In this document: one piece after another, positions 18,289-27,137 of the stretch | Numbering within the stretch: the stretch's first letter is position 1 | Layout: each line of letters begins with the position of its first letter | Assembly: GCF_022179085.1 (NCBI RefSeq) | Contig: NZ_BPQE01000016.1 | Span: 1 to 64,000, forward strand | Reading direction: 5' to 3' | Origin: Methylobacterium aerolatum | Lineage (GTDB): Bacteria > Pseudomonadota > Alphaproteobacteria > Rhizobiales > Beijerinckiaceae | DNA length: 64,000 bases | The notes under the pieces: model-generated | The model's input: only the letters and a program-made list of their open reading frames with translations | Told to the model about the DNA's origin: nothing | Database searches by the model: none | Position numbers and translations under genes: made by a program

Positions 18289-19131
18289 TCAGTTGGTGGC
18301 GTTCTTGTACTTCTCGTGCATCGCCTTCGAATAGGCGGTCGGCTCAATGCCCCACTTCTTCTCTTCCTCGACGATGAAGCCGGTCTTCATCCAGTCCTTC
18401 GTCGCGGCCTCGACCACGGCCTGGAGCGAGGTGTTGCCCTGCGCCACCGCCATCATCCATGGCGCATCGAGGATGCCCTTCAGCGGCAGGGCGTAGTCGG
18501 CCTTCCAGTCCTCATCGAGGAGTTTTCCCTGCAACATGCTCTGGTCGTAGACGTAGCCGATGCAATTGCCCTGTTTCAGGGCGAAGAGCGGCTTTTCGGA
18601 CCCGTCGAAGGCGATGATCTCCGCCCCGTAGGTCCGGGCGACGTCCTTGTTGTACCACGCCCCCGAGGTCGCGCAGAGCGGCTTGCCCTTGAGCTGCGCC
18701 CAATCGGTGATGCCGGACTTCTTCGGGAGAAGCACGTTCACGAAGTCGGAATAGTATTGCGGATCGATCGCCTGCACGACGCGGCGGCGCTCCGGCTTGT
18801 CGGACAGGGTGGCGATCAGCATGTCCACCTTGCCCTGCTGCAGAAACTCGATCCGATTGGCCGAGACCACCGGCACCAGTTCGAGCTTCACGCCGAGGCG
18901 CTTGGCGATGTCGGCGGCGAGATCGGGCTCCAGCCCGATGATCGCTCCGCTCGGGTCGCGGAAGCCGAAGGGCCGGTAATCCGCCTTGGTGCCGACGATG
19001 AGCGTGCCGCGCTGCTTGATCGCCTCCACCCCGTCGGCGGCCTCCGCCCGCCCGGGGCCCGCGAGGATCAGGACCGCCGCGAGCGCGGCGAGCGTCCCGG
19101 TGCCGAGGAGGGTGCGGATCGTCTGGCGCAT
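18289..19131 (-). CDS. Polar amino-acid ABC transporter, substrate-binding protein
   Basis: 280 residues with a signal peptide (LLGTGTLAALAAVLILAGPGRAEA). The SBP family-3 pattern is clear: GTLIVGTKADYRPFGFRDPSGAIIGLEPDLA, GKVDMLIATLSDKPERR and LKGKPLCATSGAWYNKDV. The Arg/Asp pocket pattern is that for amino acids. The start at 19131 is preferred over an upstream in-frame ATG at 19203 because it gives the signal peptide and has AGGA upstream. The neighbouring amine oxidase suggests an N-methylated or bulky amino acid ligand (inference). Confidence 0.9.
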   Translation of the reverse strand: MRQTIRTLLGTGTLAALAAVLILAGPGRAEAADGVEAIKQRGTLIVGTKADYRPFGFRDPSGAIIGLEPDLAADIAKRLGVKLELVPVVSANRIEFLQQGKVDMLIATLSDKPERRRVVQAIDPQYYSDFVNVLLPKKSGITDWAQLKGKPLCATSGAWYNKDVARTYGAEIIAFDGSEKPLFALKQGNCIGYVYDQSMLQGKLLDEDWKADYALPLKGILDAPWMMAVAQGNTSLQAVVEAATKDWMKTGFIVEEEKKWGIEPTAYSKAMHEKYKNATN

Positions 19132-19213
19132 CGGGTCGGTCCTGTTCGCTTGCGCTGATCTTCGCACGGTTCGAAGCAATCCACGAGCCATGCCACGAGC
19201 CAAGCGCGATGAT

Positions 19214-20383
19214 TTACGCGAAGCGTGTCACCGCGAAGGGAGAGAGGTCGATCCGTCCGGCGCCGCCGGCGAGGTCGGCCGCCACGGCCTCGCCGATGCC
19301 GGCCGAGTGCTTGAACCCGTGGCCGGAGCAGGCCGAGACCACGTGCACCCGGTCCGTGTCGGGATGCCGGTCGATGATGAAGCCGCGATCCGGCGTCACC
19401 GTGTAGAGGCAGGCCGCCGCCCGCACGACCTCCGGCGTCGTGCCGGCGAGGCGCCCCGCGACCCGCAGCCGGTACATCTCGGCGGATTCGTCCGGGCCGA
19501 CCTGCCGCTCGACGGAGTCGGCGGTGGTCACGCTGCTGTACTGCTCGGTCGCGACCTTGATCGCGCCCTCCCCCGGCAGGGGCGGGAAGCCGTAGAGGTA
19601 GTCCGTGTCGCCGGTGCCGTACATCCAGATGAAGACCGGCGCATTCGGCCCGTAGGCGGTGCCGTCCGCGAGCGCGTACCAGTGGAGGAGCTGGCGCCGG
19701 ACCGTGAGCAGCCGGTCGAAGGGGCTCCCGAGCAGGGGAGCGGTCCAGGCGCCCGCCGCCACCACGGCGCGGTCGGCGAGGATCGGGCCGTCGGCGGTCT
19801 CGATGCGCACGCCCTCGGCCTCCTGGCGCAGGGCCAGCACCTCGCAGCCGGTCCGGATCTCTGCGCCCGCCGCGCCCGCGCCGCGAAGCTGCGCGGCGAT
19901 GCAGCGCTCCGGGTGCACGAACCCGCCGCCGGGCTCGTAATAGGCTTTCTCGTCCCCGGCGAGGTTGAGGAATTGCGGGAAGCGGCGGGCGACCTCGGCG
20001 CCGTCGAGGACCTCGTGGGCGATCCCCGCCCCCTCCGCCGCGCGGATCGATCGCCCGACGAAGTCCGGCTTGCCGTGGTGGGAGGACACGCCGTGGCCCG
20101 GCGCCATGACGAGGGCGCCGCAGGCATTCAGCAGGGTCTCGCCGGTCTCGGCCTCCAATTCGCGCCAGATGCGGTGCGAGGCGACGACGAAGGGCACGTA
20201 GTCGCTGCCCTCTCCCACCGCCTGCCGGGTGATGCGCGTCTCGCCGTGGCTCGATCCGAGGGCATGGGGCGGCGCGAACCGGTCGAGACCGACCACCGCG
20301 GCGCCGCGCTTGGCCAGCTGATAGAGAACGGCGCTGCCCATGGCGCCGAGGCCGAGCACCGCGACGTCGAACCGGCGGCTCAT
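19214..20383 (-). CDS. solA: Monomeric sarcosine / N-methyl-L-tryptophan oxidase
   Basis: FAD amine oxidase of 389 residues, the family's usual length. The dinucleotide motif is GLGAMG (11-16). The Cys that covalently binds FAD in this family is C325 in AACLYTVTPDRGFIID, and GSSHGETRITR and CSGHGFKHS are typical. It would oxidise an N-methyl amino acid to the amino acid, formaldehyde and H2O2. In a methylotroph the formaldehyde could enter C1 metabolism. It is immediately upstream of the amino-acid importer operon on the same strand (82-bp gap), so import and oxidation of the same compound is plausible. Confidence 0.85.
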   Translation of the reverse strand: MSRRFDVAVLGLGAMGSAVLYQLAKRGAAVVGLDRFAPPHALGSSHGETRITRQAVGEGSDYVPFVVASHRIWRELEAETGETLLNACGALVMAPGHGVSSHHGKPDFVGRSIRAAEGAGIAHEVLDGAEVARRFPQFLNLAGDEKAYYEPGGGFVHPERCIAAQLRGAGAAGAEIRTGCEVLALRQEAEGVRIETADGPILADRAVVAAGAWTAPLLGSPFDRLLTVRRQLLHWYALADGTAYGPNAPVFIWMYGTGDTDYLYGFPPLPGEGAIKVATEQYSSVTTADSVERQVGPDESAEMYRLRVAGRLAGTTPEVVRAAACLYTVTPDRGFIIDRHPDTDRVHVVSACSGHGFKHSAGIGEAVAADLAGGAGRIDLSPFAVTRFA

Positions 20384-20668
20384 CGGCGCCCCCCGGCGGG
20401 CGGGGCGGCAGGCGTCCTGTCGGGGCGGCGTGGAGCGGCGGGGCCGGGCATCCTGAAGCGATCTCGATCGAGGCAGGCGGGTGGAGACGGGGGCGGCGGG
20501 CCCTCGCCTCGGGGAAGGGCCTAGCATGGATGCATCCGCGCGGGCATCCCGGCCCATGCACGGGCCGGGCCGGCGTCACCGCCGTCGAACCCGGCCCCGA
20601 GGGGCCGCGTCAAAGGGAATCGGGGGCCGCGCCGGATCTTGGCGGTCCCCGCCGGCGCTTGAGGGGAC

Positions 20669-21112
20669 ATGCTGTACCTCTACGGTCTCACCATCGCCGC
20701 CGGCCTCGCGAACGCGATTCAGCCCGGCCAGAACGCGACCCTCGCCAAGTCGCTCACCCTGCCGATCACGGCCGGGCTCATCACCCTCCTGGTGAGCACG
20801 ACCGTGCTGCTCGTCGGCGGCCTCGCCACGGGCAAGCTCGAAGTACCCACCGTGCAGCAGGTGGCCGCCGTGCCCTGGTGGGCGTGGCTCGGCGGGTTCC
20901 TGAGCGCGCTCGTGATCCTCGCGCAGCTCTTCGCGTCCCCGGCCATCGGCGCCGCCTCCTTCCTTGGCATCATCGTGACCGTGGGTGTGCTTGCCTCCAT
21001 CGTACTCGATCATTACGGCTGGGTCGGTTTCCAGGAACACCCGGCGAGCGCCTGGCGGATCCTCGGCGCCGTCCTGATGATCGGCGGCGTCGCCCTCGTG
21101 GCACTGTTCTGA
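20669..21112 (+). CDS. DMT-superfamily YdcZ-like membrane protein
   Basis: 147 residues with five hydrophobic segments; LAIxxN-type motif GLANAIQPGQNATLAKSL at the N-terminus and WAWLGGFLSALVIL in the middle match the DUF606/YdcZ family of small integral membrane proteins related to drug/metabolite transporters. These usually act as dimers or as pairs; only one copy is seen here. Function unknown. The preceding ~285 bp up to the oxidase gene holds no clear gene. Confidence 0.85.
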   Translation: MLYLYGLTIAAGLANAIQPGQNATLAKSLTLPITAGLITLLVSTTVLLVGGLATGKLEVPTVQQVAAVPWWAWLGGFLSALVILAQLFASPAIGAASFLGIIVTVGVLASIVLDHYGWVGFQEHPASAWRILGAVLMIGGVALVALF

Positions 21113-21195
21113 CCGGCCCCTCGATCGGACGGATCGGTTCGAGGCCGCCCCCGGTGAGGCGGTCGCCCCGGTCCGAAGCCTGAGGGAGGTGAGCC

Positions 21196-22524
21196 ATGAG
21201 CGAGGCCAGCCCGTCGCGCTCCAAGGTTGCCACAGTCCTACGCGTGACCAGCGGCAACTTCCTGGAGATGTTCGACTTCTTCCTGTTCGGCTTTTACGCG
21301 ACCTACATTTCCAAGACCTTCTTCCCGGTCGGCAACGAGTTCGCCTCGCTCATGCTGACCTTCATGACCTTCGGCGCCGGATTCCTGATGCGCCCCCTCG
21401 GCGCCGTCTTCCTCGGCGCCTACGTCGACAGCATCGGCCGCCGGAAGGGGCTGATCGTGACGCTGGGCATCATGGCCACCGGCACGATCCTCATCGCCTT
21501 CGTGCCCGGCTACGCCGCGATCGGGCTGTTCGCGCCCTTCCTCGTCCTCGTCGGACGGCTGCTCCAGGGCTTCTCGGCCGGCGTCGAGCTCGGCGGCGTG
21601 TCGGTCTACCTCGCGGAGATGGCCACCCCCGGCAACAAGGGCTTCTACGTCTCCTGGCAGTCCGGTAGCCAGCAGGTGGCGATCATGGTCGCCGCGCTGA
21701 TCGGCTTCGTCCTCAACGGCATCCTGACACCCGCCGACATGAACGGCTGGGGCTGGCGCATCCCGTTTTTCATCGGCTGCGCCATCGTGCCGTTCCTGTT
21801 CTACATCCGGCGCTCGCTGGAGGAGACCGAGGAGTTCCTGGCGCGCAAGCATCGGCCGTCCATGACGGAGGTGTTCGGCTCGCTCGCCCGCAACTGGCAG
21901 ATCGTGCTGCTCGGGATGCTGCTCGTCGGCATGACCACGATCTCGTTCTACACGATCACCGTCTACACTCCGACCTTCGGCAAGAACGTCCTCAAGCTGT
22001 CGGATGCCGACAGTTTGCTCGTGACCTTCTGCACCGCCCTCTCGAACCTGTTCTGGCTGCCGGTGATGGGCGCCCTGTCCGACCGGGTCGGGCGCAAGCC
22101 GATCCTCCTCGTGTTCTCGGCGCTCACCCTGCTGACCGCCTATCCCGTCCTCGTCTGGCTGACGGCCGACGCCAGCTTCGGCCACATGCTGATCGCACTC
22201 CTGTGGCTCTCGTTCCTGTACGGCAGCTACAACGGCGCGATGGTGGTGGCGCTGACGGAGGTCGTCCCGGCGAGCGTGCGTACGGCGGGGTTCTCCCTGG
22301 CCTATTCGCTGGCGACCGCCCTGCTCGGGGGCTTCACGCCCCTCGTCTCGACCTGGCTGATCGAGGCCACGGGCAACCGCGCGGCGCCCGGTCTGTGGAT
22401 GGCCTTCGGCGGCGCCTGCGGCCTCGTGGCGACCCTCCTGATCTACCGCCGGGCCACCCATCCCGCCGCCGCCGGGGGCTCGCCCGCCCCAACCCTCACG
22501 GCGGGTCAGCGGCGGGTGTCATGA
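21196..22524 (+). CDS. MFS metabolite:H+ symporter (MHS family, citrate/tricarballylate-like)
   Basis: 442 residues, 12 membrane segments. The N-terminal [20 protein letters not shown] and the motif [13 protein letters not shown], followed by [20 protein letters not shown], are typical of the MHS family that carries citrate, tricarballylate, shikimate or alpha-ketoglutarate. The similarity to citrate/tricarballylate carriers is strongest by eye. GGAGG lies just upstream of the ATG. Confidence 0.85.
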   Translation: MSEASPSRSKVATVLRVTSGNFLEMFDFFLFGFYATYISKTFFPVGNEFASLMLTFMTFGAGFLMRPLGAVFLGAYVDSIGRRKGLIVTLGIMATGTILIAFVPGYAAIGLFAPFLVLVGRLLQGFSAGVELGGVSVYLAEMATPGNKGFYVSWQSGSQQVAIMVAALIGFVLNGILTPADMNGWGWRIPFFIGCAIVPFLFYIRRSLEETEEFLARKHRPSMTEVFGSLARNWQIVLLGMLLVGMTTISFYTITVYTPTFGKNVLKLSDADSLLVTFCTALSNLFWLPVMGALSDRVGRKPILLVFSALTLLTAYPVLVWLTADASFGHMLIALLWLSFLYGSYNGAMVVALTEVVPASVRTAGFSLAYSLATALLGGFTPLVSTWLIEATGNRAAPGLWMAFGGACGLVATLLIYRRATHPAAAGGSPAPTLTAGQRRVS

Positions 22525-22554
22525 GCCGCCGGGAAACCGCCGGTCCGTGCGCTC

Positions 22555-22665
22555 TCAGAGGGCATCCGGTACGTCGTCGGGAGCCGAGGGCGCGTCGTCG
22601 CAGAGCCGCTTCAATTCGAGAACGGCGGCGGCATAGCCTGCCAGCAGGACAGCGGTCCAATGCAT
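22555..22665 (-). CDS. Possible 36-residue small protein
   Basis: A short frame starting ATG at 22665 with GGGAGG 9 nt upstream and ending TGA at 22555. The product begins MHWTAVLLAGYAAAVLELKR and ends acidic (DDAPSAPDDVPDAL). The first 17 residues are hydrophobic enough for a membrane-anchored micropeptide. Evidence is only the ribosome site and composition. It could be chance. Confidence 0.35.
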   Translation of the reverse strand: MHWTAVLLAGYAAAVLELKRLCDDAPSAPDDVPDAL

Positions 22666-23066
22666 GATCGACACCCTCCCAAGCGGTCGGCGGCTCTGAT
22701 CCTGCGGGCCTCAGGCCCGGAATGACGCAGGCGCCGTCTGTCGTAACCCCCTCAGTCATTTATGCTGAGAGGGTGGGGAATACTCCGGGGTGCGACAAAG
22801 GTTGCCGCCCGCGGAGGAAGATTCCGTATTCAGTCGAGACGCATCGGAGGGTTGGCATTCAAGGATCCGGCCCAGGGGGGCAGGGGTCGCCCCCCGGTCC
22901 GGGCCAGGGGACGGGGGGCGCCGCACGGCGACGGTCGCCGCCGAAGCCCGCGCGGGCGGCTATGACGCGCGCGCCCGCGGGCGTATGGCTGGAGCGAACC
23001 GGGCGAAGACCCGGCCCGAGCCGGCGCGCCGATGCGTCCTGCCCGAGTTTCAGGGGAGATCCGGTC
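22666..23066. other. Intergenic stretch without a recognisable gene
   Basis: About 400 bp between the possible micropeptide and the second MFS transporter. Open frames exist on both strands but they lack ribosome sites or family features, and the plus frame that continues into the MFS gene is low-complexity Arg/Gly/Pro. It probably contains the promoter of the 23.1-26.7 kb genes. No repeat or terminator was found. Confidence 0.5.
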
Positions 23067-24368
23067 ATGGATCTGGAAGCGCGCGCCATCCGGCGGGTGA
23101 GCAGGCGGCTCCTGCCGCTGCTCATCGTCTGCTACTTCATCTCGTATCTCGACCGGGTGAATGTCGGCTTCGCCGCCTTGACCATGAACAAGGACCTCGG
23201 CATCTCGGCCACCGCCTACGGGCTCGGCGCCGGCATCTTCTTCCTTACCTACTTCGCCTTCGAGGTGCCCTCGAACCTGTTCCTGGAGCGGGTCGGGGCG
23301 CGGGTGTGGATCGCCCGCATCATGCTGACCTGGGGCCTCCTCTCGGGGGCGATGGCCTTCATCGTGGGCGAGACGAGCTTCTACGCCGTGCGCCTGCTGC
23401 TCGGCGCGGCGGAGGCGGGCTTCTTCCCCGGCATCATCTTCTACCTGACCCTGTGGTTTCCTTCGCGCTATCGCGGCCGGATCATCAGCTCCTTCATGAT
23501 CGCGATCCCGCTCTCCAGCGTCATCGGCTCGCCGCTCTCGGGGGCGCTGCTCGGGCTCGACGGGGTGCTGGGCTTCAAGGGCTGGCAATGGCTGTACGTG
23601 CTGGAGGCTCTGCCCGCCGTCCTTCTCGCTGGCGTCGTGCTGGCATTCCTCACCGACCGGCCGGAGCAGGCCGCGTGGCTCCCGGAGGACGAGCGCGCAT
23701 GGCTGGTGCAGCGCCTCGCGGACGAGCGGCGGGCGCGGGAATCGGCCCGCAGCTACAGCGTGCGCGAAGCCCTCACCGACGGGCGCGTGCTCGCGGTCGC
23801 CTTCGTCTATTTCGGCAACGTGGCGCTGCTCTACGGGCTCAGCTTCTTCCTGCCGCAGATCGTGAAGGGGTTCGACCTTACGAACTTCCAGACCGGCCTC
23901 GTGACCCTGATCCCCGCCGCCATCGGCGTCGTCGGCATGGCCGTGCTCGGGCGCTCCTCCGACCGGATGGCCGAGCGCAAGGGGCATGTCGCCTTCGCGC
24001 TGCTGCTCGCGGCGGGCGGGACGGCGGCGGCGGCGCTGGTCGCCGACCCCTATGCCAAGATCGCCCTGTTCAGCGTCTCGGCCTTCGGCATCTTCGGCGG
24101 CCTGCCCATCGTCTGGACCCTGCCGACCGCCTACCTCTCCGGTGCGGCGGCGGCGGGCGGCATCGCCATCATCAACGCGCTCGGCAACCTCTCCGGCTTC
24201 GCCGCGCCCTACGCGGTGGGGGCCATCAAGGACGCCACCGGCACCTTCACGGGCGGGCTCCTCCTCATCGCGGGGGCGGGCTTCGCGGCCATGGCGACGG
24301 TGCTGTGCCTGCGCCACGATAGCCGCCTGGAACGGGCGCCCGCGCCGGGCGCCCAGGCGGCGCAATAG
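23067..24368 (+). CDS. MFS importer, ACS (anion:cation symporter) family
   Basis: 433 residues. The start MDLEARAIRRVSRRLLPLLI and the helix-1 motif CYFISYLDRVNVGFAAL are hallmarks of the ACS family (tartrate, phthalate, hexuronate and hydroxy-acid importers). LLLGAAEAGFFPGIIFYLTLWFP... follows in the usual place. AGGGGAG lies upstream of the ATG at 23067. The next gene is an FAD-linked hydroxyacid dehydrogenase, so uptake of a 2-hydroxy acid is a reasonable inference. Confidence 0.88.
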   Translation: MDLEARAIRRVSRRLLPLLIVCYFISYLDRVNVGFAALTMNKDLGISATAYGLGAGIFFLTYFAFEVPSNLFLERVGARVWIARIMLTWGLLSGAMAFIVGETSFYAVRLLLGAAEAGFFPGIIFYLTLWFPSRYRGRIISSFMIAIPLSSVIGSPLSGALLGLDGVLGFKGWQWLYVLEALPAVLLAGVVLAFLTDRPEQAAWLPEDERAWLVQRLADERRARESARSYSVREALTDGRVLAVAFVYFGNVALLYGLSFFLPQIVKGFDLTNFQTGLVTLIPAAIGVVGMAVLGRSSDRMAERKGHVAFALLLAAGGTAAAALVADPYAKIALFSVSAFGIFGGLPIVWTLPTAYLSGAAAAGGIAIINALGNLSGFAAPYAVGAIKDATGTFTGGLLLIAGAGFAAMATVLCLRHDSRLERAPAPGAQAAQ

Positions 24369-24423
24369 CCGGGGGGACGCCCATGCCGGAGCCCATCGAC
24401 AAGCGAACCCACCGGAGCCGCCC

Positions 24424-25842
24424 ATGAACGCCTTCGCCACCGTGTCGCGGCCCCGCCCGGACGAGGCGACGATCGCGGACCTCGGCCATGTCCTGCGCGC
24501 CCTGCTCGGCGAGCGCGTGGCGGCGGGCCGGGCCGTGCGCGAGCAGCACGCCAACCAGCTGACCTGGGCGCCCTGCGAACCGCCGGACCTCGTGGTCTAC
24601 CCGGCCTCCACCGAGGAGGTGCAGGCGGTGGTGCGGGCCTGCGCGGAGCGCGACGTGCCAATCGTCCCCTACGGCGTCGGCACCTCGCTGGAGGGCCACG
24701 TCAACGCGCCCTTCGGCGGCGTCTCCATCGACACGAGCGGCATGAAGCGGGTCGTCAGCGTCAACGCCGACGACCTCGATTGCACGGTCCAGGCCGGGAT
24801 CACCCGCAAGGAGCTGAACGAGCACCTGCGCGACACCGGCCTGTTCTTCCCCATCGATCCGGGGGCGGACGCCACGCTCGGCGGCATGGCGGCGACGCGG
24901 GCCTCGGGCACCAACGCCGTCCGCTACGGCACGATGAAGGATGCGGTGCTGGCGCTCACCGCCGTGATGCCCAACGGCGACATCGTCACCACGGCCCGCC
25001 GGGCGCGGAAATCTTCGGCGGGCTACGATCTCACCCGGCTGCTGATCGGCTCGGAGGGGACGCTCGGCGTCATCACCGAGATCACGCTCCGCCTCCATGG
25101 CATTCCGGAGGCGATCTCGGCGGGCATCTGCCCGTTCCCGTCGATCAAGGCGGCCTGCGACGCCACCATCCTGACGATCCAGTCCGGCATCCCGGTGGCG
25201 CGGATCGAACTCCTCGACGAGGTGCAGGTCGCCGCCTGCAACCGCTACTCGAAGCTCTCCCTGCCTGAGACCCCGCTCCTGCTGGTGGAGTTCCACGGCA
25301 CGGACGCCGGCGCCCGCGAGCAGGCCGAGCGGTTCGGCGAGATCGCGCAGGATCTCGGCGGCGGTCCCTTCGACTGGGCGACACAGGGGGAGGAGCGCTC
25401 CCGCCTCTGGCAGGCCCGCCACGACGTGTACTGGGCGGCGGTGGCGCTGCGCCCCGGCCCGACGATCAAGAACATGTCGACGGACGTCTGCGTGCCGATC
25501 TCGCGGCTCGCCGAATGCGTGGAGGCGACGAAGCGCGACATCACCGAGAGCGGCCTCACGGCGCCCATCGCCGGCCATGTGGGCGACGGCAACTTCCACT
25601 CCCTGCCGCTGGTGGATTCCGCCGACCCGGAGGAGATGGCGGCGGTGGCGGGCTTCCTCGACCGGCTCGTCGCCCGGGCGCTCAGCCTCGGCGGCACCTG
25701 CACGGGGGAGCACGGCATCGGCCAAAAGAAGATGCGCTTCATGGAGAGCGAGCACGGGCCGGAGGCGCTGGGGCTCATGCGCACGCTGAAGCGCGCCATC
25801 GATCCGCAGAACCTGATGAATCCGGGCAAGCTCATCCCGTGA
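24424..25842 (+). CDS. FAD-linked D-2-hydroxyacid (D-lactate/glycolate-type) dehydrogenase
   Basis: 472 residues of the GlcD/D-lactate dehydrogenase family. The PCMH FAD domain has VPIVPYGVGTSLEGHVNAP, DPGADATLGGMAATRASGTN and GSEGTLGVITEITLRLHG. The C-terminal cap has AGHVGDGNFHS and GTCTGEHGIGQKKMRFME, with the conserved His residues. It would oxidise a D-2-hydroxy acid to the keto acid, passing electrons to the respiratory chain or a cytochrome. It lies between an ACS importer (55 bp upstream) and the overlapping PPC-domain gene. Confidence 0.9.
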   Translation: MNAFATVSRPRPDEATIADLGHVLRALLGERVAAGRAVREQHANQLTWAPCEPPDLVVYPASTEEVQAVVRACAERDVPIVPYGVGTSLEGHVNAPFGGVSIDTSGMKRVVSVNADDLDCTVQAGITRKELNEHLRDTGLFFPIDPGADATLGGMAATRASGTNAVRYGTMKDAVLALTAVMPNGDIVTTARRARKSSAGYDLTRLLIGSEGTLGVITEITLRLHGIPEAISAGICPFPSIKAACDATILTIQSGIPVARIELLDEVQVAACNRYSKLSLPETPLLLVEFHGTDAGAREQAERFGEIAQDLGGGPFDWATQGEERSRLWQARHDVYWAAVALRPGPTIKNMSTDVCVPISRLAECVEATKRDITESGLTAPIAGHVGDGNFHSLPLVDSADPEEMAAVAGFLDRLVARALSLGGTCTGEHGIGQKKMRFMESEHGPEALGLMRTLKRAIDPQNLMNPGKLIP

Positions 25843-26693
25843 GCGTGCCCGCGCCGCGCCGCCTCCGGCAGCCGGGACCCGCACGGCCGGAGCGATGGCT
25901 CGCCGCCGGGGGCGCCGTGCGCGAGGCCGCCTTCACCCTTGCGCCCGGCCTGACGCTCGAGGCCGCGATCACCGGCCCCCTGCGGCGAGCCGGGATCACG
26001 GGGGGCGTCGTCGCCCTGTCGGGCGGCGCGCTCTGGCCCTTCACCTACGTGACGCCGGCCCTCTCGGCCGACCCGCGCTACGCCGCCTTCTACAGCGCCC
26101 CGCACACCCCGCCGGGACGCACGGGGTTCGAGCGCGGCGTGGCCATCCTCGGCGAGCGGGAGGGCGCACCGTTCATCCACTGCCATGCCCTCTGGCGGGA
26201 GGCGCAGGGCCGCCGGGGCGGGCACGTGATGCCCCAGGAGACGGTGGTGCGCGAGCCGATCGCGGCCCACGCCTTCGGCACGGGCGACGCGCTCTTCCGC
26301 GTCCTGCCCGATGCCGAGACGAACTTCTCGCTGTTCACGCCCGTCGCCACCGGAGACGCGGGCCCGGCCCGGCGCCTCCTGCTCCTGAAGGTGCAGCCGA
26401 ACGAGCCCCTCGACGGGGCCATTCTGGCGGCCTGCCGAGAGCACGGCATCGCCTCGGCCTCCGTGCACGGCGTGGGGAGCCTCGTCGGCGCCCGCTTCGC
26501 GGACGGGCGCGAGGTCGCCTCGCCCGCGACCGAAGTCTTCTTGGACCGCGGCCGGGTGCGGCTCGGCCCCGACGGCGAGGACATCGCCCTCGACATCGCC
26601 CTCGTCGCCATGGACGGCACGCTCCACGAAGGCCGCCTCGCCCCCGGCAATCCCGTCTGCATCACGGGCGAACTCTGCGTGGTCGAGGACTAA
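25839..26693 (+). CDS. Tandem PPC (DUF296) domain protein
   Basis: 284 residues; GTG start overlaps the dehydrogenase stop as GTGA. Domain 1 (about 25-130) has ALSGGALWPFTYVTPALSAD; domain 2 (about 175-284) has LLLLKVQPNEPLDGAILAAC, ASVHGVGSLVGARFADG and a C-terminal ITGELCVVED. Both resemble the PPC/DUF296 fold, which forms trimers. His residues in HCHALW and VHGVGS could bind metal. No enzymatic role is established for bacterial family members. The translational coupling suggests work on the same substrate as the dehydrogenase. Confidence 0.7.
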   Translation: MSVPAPRRLRQPGPARPERWLAAGGAVREAAFTLAPGLTLEAAITGPLRRAGITGGVVALSGGALWPFTYVTPALSADPRYAAFYSAPHTPPGRTGFERGVAILGEREGAPFIHCHALWREAQGRRGGHVMPQETVVREPIAAHAFGTGDALFRVLPDAETNFSLFTPVATGDAGPARRLLLLKVQPNEPLDGAILAACREHGIASASVHGVGSLVGARFADGREVASPATEVFLDRGRVRLGPDGEDIALDIALVAMDGTLHEGRLAPGNPVCITGELCVVED

Positions 26694-26710
26694 CGGGCGG
26701 CCGTCTCGCC

Positions 26711-26738
26711 AAAAAAAAGGCCAGCCCGAAGGCTGGCC
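26711..26738 (-). terminator. Intrinsic terminator of the Cys4 small-protein gene
   Basis: Read on the minus strand: perfect 8-bp stem GGCCAGCC / GGCTGGCC with a TTCG tetraloop, followed by eight T. It lies 34 bp past the stop of the small Cys-rich gene at 26773. TTCG is an especially stable loop. On the plus strand it can also act as a barrier for the PPC gene, but the U-tract is on the wrong side. Confidence 0.93.
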
Positions 26739-26772
26739 CGGCCATCCGCCGCGAAGGGGCGGAGGAGGTCGC

Positions 26773-26973
26773 TTACTCGGCCGCCGTCATCTCGGCGGTG
26801 AAGTGGCCGCACCAGTCGCTCGACGAGACGACGGGCCACAGGCCCTTAGACTCCGGCGCCGGCTGGCTCACCGGCGGATTGAAGCGGCACAGCCCGGCAT
26901 CGCCCTGGGCCGCGGCACCGTTGCTCTTGTGCTCGTCGAAGAACTTGCAGCTCTCGCAGTGGGCGTCAGCCAT
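26773..26973 (-). CDS. Small four-Cys protein, probable metal-binding
   Basis: 66 residues: CESC at 6-9, C29 (GLCRFNPP) and C55 (DWCGHF). The order CxxC...CRFNPP...WPVVSSSDWCGHF recurs in short conserved alphaproteobacterial proteins of unknown function and suggests a Zn or Fe-S site. It is a stand-alone gene with its own terminator; GGAG lies upstream of the ATG. No role is known. Confidence 0.75.
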   Translation of the reverse strand: MADAHCESCKFFDEHKSNGAAAQGDAGLCRFNPPVSQPAPESKGLWPVVSSSDWCGHFTAEMTAAE

Positions 26974-27137
26974 GTCTCGCTCCTGTGGGGTCGTCCGTCC
27001 TGTTGAGAATTAGAACAGATCCAATGTGCGAGGTCAACGGCGCCGGGGCACGTCGGTTCCCGGGGCCGGTCTCGTCCCGCTCCGGGGCGCGCCGCGAGGG
27101 GCGACGGGGTGGTCTCGAGGGGTGGCCTGGGCGGTGC

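Noticed and set aside
22496-22759. 87-codon minus frame overlapping the MFS end
   Set aside because: Arg-rich and without a ribosome site; the alternative 36-codon frame at 22555-22665 has a better start.
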